In this document: piece by piece, positions 60,257 through 64,000 of the stretch
How positions within the stretch are numbered: the stretch's first letter is position 1
How the letters are laid out: every line of letters begins with the position of its first letter
Assembly: GCA_019414055.1 (NCBI GenBank)
Contig: DXMV01000010.1
Location: forward strand, 62,001-126,000
Direction: 5' to 3'
Length of the DNA stretch: 64,000 bases
Origin: Collinsella sp.
Lineage (GTDB): Bacteria; Actinomycetota; Coriobacteriia; Coriobacteriales; Coriobacteriaceae
Made by a program: the position numbers and the translations under genes
The notes under the pieces: model-generated
Databases searched by the model: none
What the model was told of the DNA's origin: nothing
The model's input: the letters and a program-made list of their open reading frames with translations, nothing else

Positions 60257-61060
60257 GTGGAAATTTTTGAAAAGCTGCCTGATGAGATTAATCATCTGGT
60301 CAGCGAGTTCAGCTCCACCCCTGTCGTGGGCGATCTGAGCTGCGGCATCACGCAGTACTCGTTTTGGCTGATCGTCTCCACGATCGTGCTCCTGATCGTC
60401 CTGGCCGTGTTCAAGAAGAAGCAGACCCTGGTTCCCAAGGGCTTCTTCGTCAACGGTTTCGAGTACATCATCGAGTACGTCGAGAACGATATCGGCAAGG
60501 GCGTCGTGGGTGAGAACTGGAAGAAGCACTTCCCGTTCCTGTGCTCGCTTTTCCTGTTCATCCTGATCAATAACATGATCGGCCTGATCCCGGGAATGAA
60601 GCCCGGCACCGGCGCAATCGGCTCCACCGCCGCGCTCGCCATCTTCGCCTTCGTGTACTTCATCTACTACGGATGCAAGGCTCACGGCGTGATCGGCTAC
60701 ATCAAGAGCCTCGCCCCGCAGGGCGTGAGCTTCCCGACGAACGTGCTCGTGTGGGTCGTCGAGCTCTTCTCGACCTTCCTGCGCCTCATCACGCTCGCCG
60801 TCCGTCTGTTCTGCAACATGTTCGCAGGACACGTGGTCATGGGTTCGTTCGCCATCATGGCGAGCATGTTCATGCAGCCGCTGCTTCAGCAGGTTTCCGC
60901 GGCCCACGCCGTCGGCGCCCTGCCTTCGCTGGCCTGGCTTGCCATCCTCATCCTGATCTATGCGATCGAGCTTGTGGTCGGCGCCATTCAGGCTTACGTC
61001 TTCACGGTCCTTACCGCCGTGTATGTCTCCGAGGCAGAGGAGGTCGCGGAGGAGGAGTAG
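60257..61060 (+). CDS. atpB: ATP synthase F0 subunit a
   Basis: 267-aa integral membrane stator of the proton channel. The conserved helix FLRLITLAVRLFCNMFAGHVVMG carries the essential Arg facing the c-ring, and the last helix has IELVVGAIQAYVFTVLTAVYV. Start GTG 60257 with GAAAGG upstream. A 123-nt gap to atpE follows, which lacks a gene. Confidence 0.95.
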   Translation: MEIFEKLPDEINHLVSEFSSTPVVGDLSCGITQYSFWLIVSTIVLLIVLAVFKKKQTLVPKGFFVNGFEYIIEYVENDIGKGVVGENWKKHFPFLCSLFLFILINNMIGLIPGMKPGTGAIGSTAALAIFAFVYFIYYGCKAHGVIGYIKSLAPQGVSFPTNVLVWVVELFSTFLRLITLAVRLFCNMFAGHVVMGSFAIMASMFMQPLLQQVSAAHAVGALPSLAWLAILILIYAIELVVGAIQAYVFTVLTAVYVSEAEEVAEEE

Positions 61061-61183
61061 TCTTCCGCTCGCGCCTTAAAGGTAAGCAATTCGTTAAACC
61101 GCCGGTGCCCGTACCCATGGAGCCCGGCAGTTATAAAAAGGTTATCCTGCGTGAAATAAGACACGCACGACAAAGGAGGAATC

Positions 61184-61378
61184 GTGGGAGTTATCGGTTA
61201 CGGTCTCGGTGTTATCGGCGCTGGTCTTGCTATCGGCCTGTCTGCTCTGGGTGCTACGGGTGCTATGGCCCGTCAGCCTGAGGTCCAGGGCCGCGTGTTC
61301 ACCGTCTTCATCATGGGCTCCGCCTTCGGCGAGGCTCTGGCTCTGATCGGCTTCGTTGTCGCGCTGATCGTTAAATAG
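61184..61378 (+). CDS. atpE: ATP synthase F0 subunit c
   Basis: 64-aa two-helix proteolipid. The loop RQPE (30-33) and the ion-binding Glu50 in SAFGEALALIGF are visible. The Na+ signature (Gln in helix 1 and ES/ET in helix 2) is absent, so a proton-coupled ring is expected. Start GTG 61184 with a strong AAAGGAGG, as befits a subunit needed in many copies. Confidence 0.94.
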   Translation: MGVIGYGLGVIGAGLAIGLSALGATGAMARQPEVQGRVFTVFIMGSAFGEALALIGFVVALIVK

Positions 61379-61393
61379 CACGGAGCGTCAAGT

Positions 61394-61996
61394 ATGAATC
61401 TTTCATCCCAGAAGAGCGCGATCGCACTCTCCGCGTCCGCGGCCGCGCTGCTCATGCCGGTTTCCGCGTTCGCCGAGGACGGCGCTGCCGGTGCGGACAT
61501 CCTCATCCCTAAGATGGCGGAGTTCATCCCGGCGCTTATCGCCTTCCTGATTATCTGGATCGTGCTGGCCAAGGTCGCCCTGCCGGGCATCATGAAAACC
61601 ATGGAGGAGCGCGGCAAGAAGATCGAGGAGAGCCTCGACGAGGCCGAGAAGACCAAGCAGGAGGCTATCGCCAAGCGCGCTGAGTCCGACTCGATCGTCA
61701 CCGACGCCCGTCGTCTGGCTGCCGACATCGTCCTCGAGGCCCGTAAGGACGCCGAGTCTGAGCGCGCCCGTATCATTGAGGCTGCTCACAAGGAGGCCGA
61801 GGAGATCATCGCCAAGGCCCATACGACCGTCGAGGACGAGCGCAAGTCCATTTACGCCGGTGCCGCGAGCTCCATCGCCGACCTGTCCGTTGCCGTCGCC
61901 ACCAAGATCGTGGGCGAGGCACTCGAGGACGAGTCCGAGCAGAAGAAGCTCATCGAGCGCTACATCCAGGAAGCAGGTAGCCTGAATGCCGACTAG
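61394..61996 (+). CDS. atpF: ATP synthase F0 subunit b
   Basis: 200-aa peripheral stalk protein. An N-terminal leader-like hydrophobic stretch (about 8-27, ending SAFAEDG) precedes the true membrane helix (about 43-60, ALIAFLIIWIVLAKVAL) and a long charged coiled coil (70-170). The leader resembles a cleavable signal, a feature seen in some actinobacterial b subunits. Start ATG 61394 with GGAG. Overlaps atpH by 11 nt. Confidence 0.93.
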   Translation: MNLSSQKSAIALSASAAALLMPVSAFAEDGAAGADILIPKMAEFIPALIAFLIIWIVLAKVALPGIMKTMEERGKKIEESLDEAEKTKQEAIAKRAESDSIVTDARRLAADIVLEARKDAESERARIIEAAHKEAEEIIAKAHTTVEDERKSIYAGAASSIADLSVAVATKIVGEALEDESEQKKLIERYIQEAGSLNAD

Positions 61997-62462
61997 CCGC
62001 TATCAGGACAAGGTGCTCGAGACCTACGCGCGCTCCCTTTTGGAAGCTGCCAAGGCTGAGAACCATGTGTTCGAGGACCTCGAGATGATCGAGCGCCTGG
62101 CTAGCGCCAGCCCCGAGATCATCGCCGTGCTCGACACCATGTCCAAGCGCGACCAGCTCGACCTTCTTCCCAAGGTGGCAGCTGCCTTTAAGTATGTTGC
62201 CGAGGAAGACGAGGATGTAGTGGGCGTGACCGTCACCACGGCGATCCCGCTCGACGACGAGCTGCGTCAAACCATCACTAAGAAATGCGAGCAGGACTTC
62301 GGCCGCAAGGTATTCCTTATCGAGCAGGTCGACCCGTCTATCGTGGGCGGCCTGGTGCTCGAGGCCCGCGGCGAGCGTCGTGACATTTCCGTCAAGACGC
62401 AGCTGCGCATCGCGCAGGAGACCCTCGCAAACTCTGCTAATTCGTACGGAGGTGAAGCCTAA
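61986..62462 (+). CDS. atpH: ATP synthase F1 subunit delta
   Basis: 158-aa protein linking the peripheral stalk to the top of F1. N-terminal helical bundle starts [13 protein letters not shown]; the C-terminal signature is [26 protein letters not shown]. Start ATG 61986 lies inside the end of atpF; the stop shares one base with the atpA start (TAATG). Confidence 0.93.
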   Translation: MPTSRYQDKVLETYARSLLEAAKAENHVFEDLEMIERLASASPEIIAVLDTMSKRDQLDLLPKVAAAFKYVAEEDEDVVGVTVTTAIPLDDELRQTITKKCEQDFGRKVFLIEQVDPSIVGGLVLEARGERRDISVKTQLRIAQETLANSANSYGGEA

Positions 62463-64000
62463 TGTCCGAAACCCTCAATGCCCAGGATATCGCCAAGAAA
62501 CTGCAGGAGCAGCTCACGAGCCTCTCCGCGACGGTCGATACACATGAGGTTTCAACGATCGACGAGGTAGGCGACGGCATCGCGCGCGTCTCCGGCCTCA
62601 AGAGCGCCATGGCAGGCGAGCTTCTGGAGTTCAAGAGCTCCGATACCGGTGAGACCGTCTTCGGCCTTGCCCAGAACCTTGATCGTGACGAGGTCGGCGC
62701 CGTTCTGTTTGGTGCCGTCGACTCCATCAAGGAAGGCGACGAGTGCCGCACCACTGGCCGCATTATGGATATCCCCGTGAGCCGTGCCATGCTCGGCCGC
62801 GTCGTCAATCCGCTCGGCCAGCCCATCGACGGCCTGGGTGACATTGTCGCCACGCACCGTCGCCCCATCGAGTTCAAGGCTCCCGGTGTCATCGACCGTA
62901 CCCCGGTGTGCGAGCCGGTTCAGACCGGCCTGTTGGCTATCGACTCCATGGTGCCTATCGGCCGCGGTCAGCGTGAGCTCATCATCGGTGACCGTAAGAC
63001 CGGTAAGACCGCCATTGCCATCGACGCTATCCTCAACCAGCGCGGCAAGGGCATGGTCTGCATCTATGTCGCCATCGGCCAGAAGGCCTCCACGGTTGCC
63101 AACATCCGCGAGACCCTCGCTCAGCACGGTGCGCTCGACTACACCATCATCGTTTCGGCCACCGCTGCCGATTCCGCCCCTATGCAGTACATCGCGCCTA
63201 TGGCCGGTGCCGCTATCGGCGAGTTCTTCATGTACAACGGCGAGGACGGCAAGCCCGCCAGCGAGACCAACCCCGGCGGCCACGTGCTCGTCATCTACGA
63301 CGACCTGTCCAAGCAGGCTGTGGCCTACCGTCAGATGTCGCTGACGCTGCATCGTCCGCCCGGACGCGAGGCCTATCCTGGCGACATCTTCTACCTGCAC
63401 TCTCGTCTGCTCGAGCGTGCCGTCAAGATGTCCAAGAAGAACGGCTACGGCTCCATGACGGCACTGCCGATCATCGAGACCCAGGACGGCGACGTCTCGG
63501 CCTACATTCCGACCAACGTCATTTCCATTACCGATGGTCAGATCTACCTGCAGTCCGAGCTCTTCTTCCAGGGTCAGCGCCCGGCAGTCGACGTGGGCAT
63601 CTCCGTGTCCCGCGTCGGTGGCGATGCGCAGACCAAGGCCATGAAGCAGGTCGCCGGCAACCTCCGTCTGGACCTCGCTTCCTATCAGGAGCTCGCTGGC
63701 TTTACGCAGTTCGGCTCCGACCTCGACGAGGCTACTCAGAAGCAGCTTACCCACGGCGCTCGCATGACCGAGCTCCTGAAGCAGCCGCGCTACAAGCCGT
63801 TCGAGGTTTCCGAGCAGATCGTTACGCTGTTTGCCGGCAACGAGGGCTTCCTGGATGACCTTGAGATCGCCGACGTGCTGCCGTTCCGTGCCGAGCTCGT
63901 CGAGTACATGGACAATGGCTTTGGCTCGCTGCTCGACAAGGTTCGCGCCAAGAAGATCGACGATGACACCAAGGCTGAGCTCCTGCGCGTCATCGGTGAC
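62462..64000 (+). CDS. atpA: ATP synthase F1 subunit alpha (3' end outside window)
   Basis: First 513 codons of the alpha subunit, open to the right edge. Visible: [12 protein letters not shown] in the crown, [14 protein letters not shown]-loop GDRKTGKT (with Lys where Gln is usual), [29 protein letters not shown] and the Arg-finger region [17 protein letters not shown] short extra loop ([11 protein letters not shown]) follows EFFMYNG, absent from the E. coli protein. Start ATG 62462 with GGAGGTG. The gamma, beta and epsilon genes presumably follow beyond the window. Confidence 0.96.
   Translation, partial: MSETLNAQDIAKKLQEQLTSLSATVDTHEVSTIDEVGDGIARVSGLKSAMAGELLEFKSSDTGETVFGLAQNLDRDEVGAVLFGAVDSIKEGDECRTTGRIMDIPVSRAMLGRVVNPLGQPIDGLGDIVATHRRPIEFKAPGVIDRTPVCEPVQTGLLAIDSMVPIGRGQRELIIGDRKTGKTAIAIDAILNQRGKGMVCIYVAIGQKASTVANIRETLAQHGALDYTIIVSATAADSAPMQYIAPMAGAAIGEFFMYNGEDGKPASETNPGGHVLVIYDDLSKQAVAYRQMSLTLHRPPGREAYPGDIFYLHSRLLERAVKMSKKNGYGSMTALPIIETQDGDVSAYIPTNVISITDGQIYLQSELFFQGQRPAVDVGISVSRVGGDAQTKAMKQVAGNLRLDLASYQELAGFTQFGSDLDEATQKQLTHGARMTELLKQPRYKPFEVSEQIVTLFAGNEGFLDDLEIADVLPFRAELVEYMDNGFGSLLDKVRAKKIDDDTKAELLRVIGD

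Noticed and set aside
61184..61378. Sodium-type ATP synthase c subunit
   Set aside because: Helix 1 lacks the ligand Gln, and Glu50 is followed by Ala rather than Ser or Thr.

Overview
The window is a high-GC, gene-dense chromosomal segment that looks like a gut actinobacterium of the class Coriobacteriia, most likely Collinsella or a close relative. This is inferred from base composition, protein character (class-B sortase pili, a UbiD/UbiX cluster of gallate-decarboxylase type, an alpha-glucoside PTS) and many species-style palindromic spacers. No rRNA, tRNA, phage, insertion sequence or CRISPR array was seen.

Layout. 1-2147: end of kdpD and kdpE (potassium two-component system). 2242-9129: housekeeping genes (RlmKL-type methyltransferase, HAD phosphatase, transaldolase-family enzyme, Tex). 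9550-13977: an SDR/MFS/Gfo-Idh operon with a divergent LysR gene. 13982-21331: a sortase-dependent pilus operon (tip adhesin, catalytically dead signal-peptidase homologue, FctA-like pilin, class B sortase) in the gene order of streptococcal FCT loci, followed by a GGDEF protein; a 19-bp inverted repeat brackets this block. 21352-30341: two paralogous MarR-ABC-ABC exporter cassettes, each ending in the same unusual cruciform plus terminator module. 30823-34128: pyridoxine-type kinase coupled to a small Cys-rich protein, a DUF4143-type ATPase with phased upstream repeats, and a low-molecular-weight phosphatase. 34188-38206: RpiR regulator divergent from a GH4 phospho-alpha-glucosidase and PTS IIBC pair. 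38437-45698: MFS efflux protein divergent from a UbiD-type decarboxylase cluster. 45928-52422: a membrane protein, an aldose epimerase, a polar amino-acid ABC transporter and an M20 peptidase. 52714-59660: prfA, prmC, a HigBA-type toxin-antitoxin pair, tsaC, glpK, upp. 59942-64000: the F-type ATP synthase operon as far as atpA, which runs off the end.

Four observations stand out. (1) Two 106-nt elements (21422-21527, 25917-26022) have unrelated 24-bp outer stems that are each almost perfectly self-complementary, yet share a 36-nt loop with one difference; this is strong evidence for a conserved folded RNA or DNA. (2) The protein at 39853-40800 appears to fuse an LpdD-like prenyl-flavin chaperone domain to a type I isopentenyl-diphosphate isomerase, next to UbiD and UbiX; one polypeptide would link supply of the prenyl donor to handling of the cofactor. 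(3) The pilus operon contains a signal-peptidase homologue with Glu and Gly in place of the catalytic Ser and Lys, as in streptococcal SipA. (4) Several dispersed palindromic families and a roughly 157-bp MITE-like element fill the intergenic spaces.
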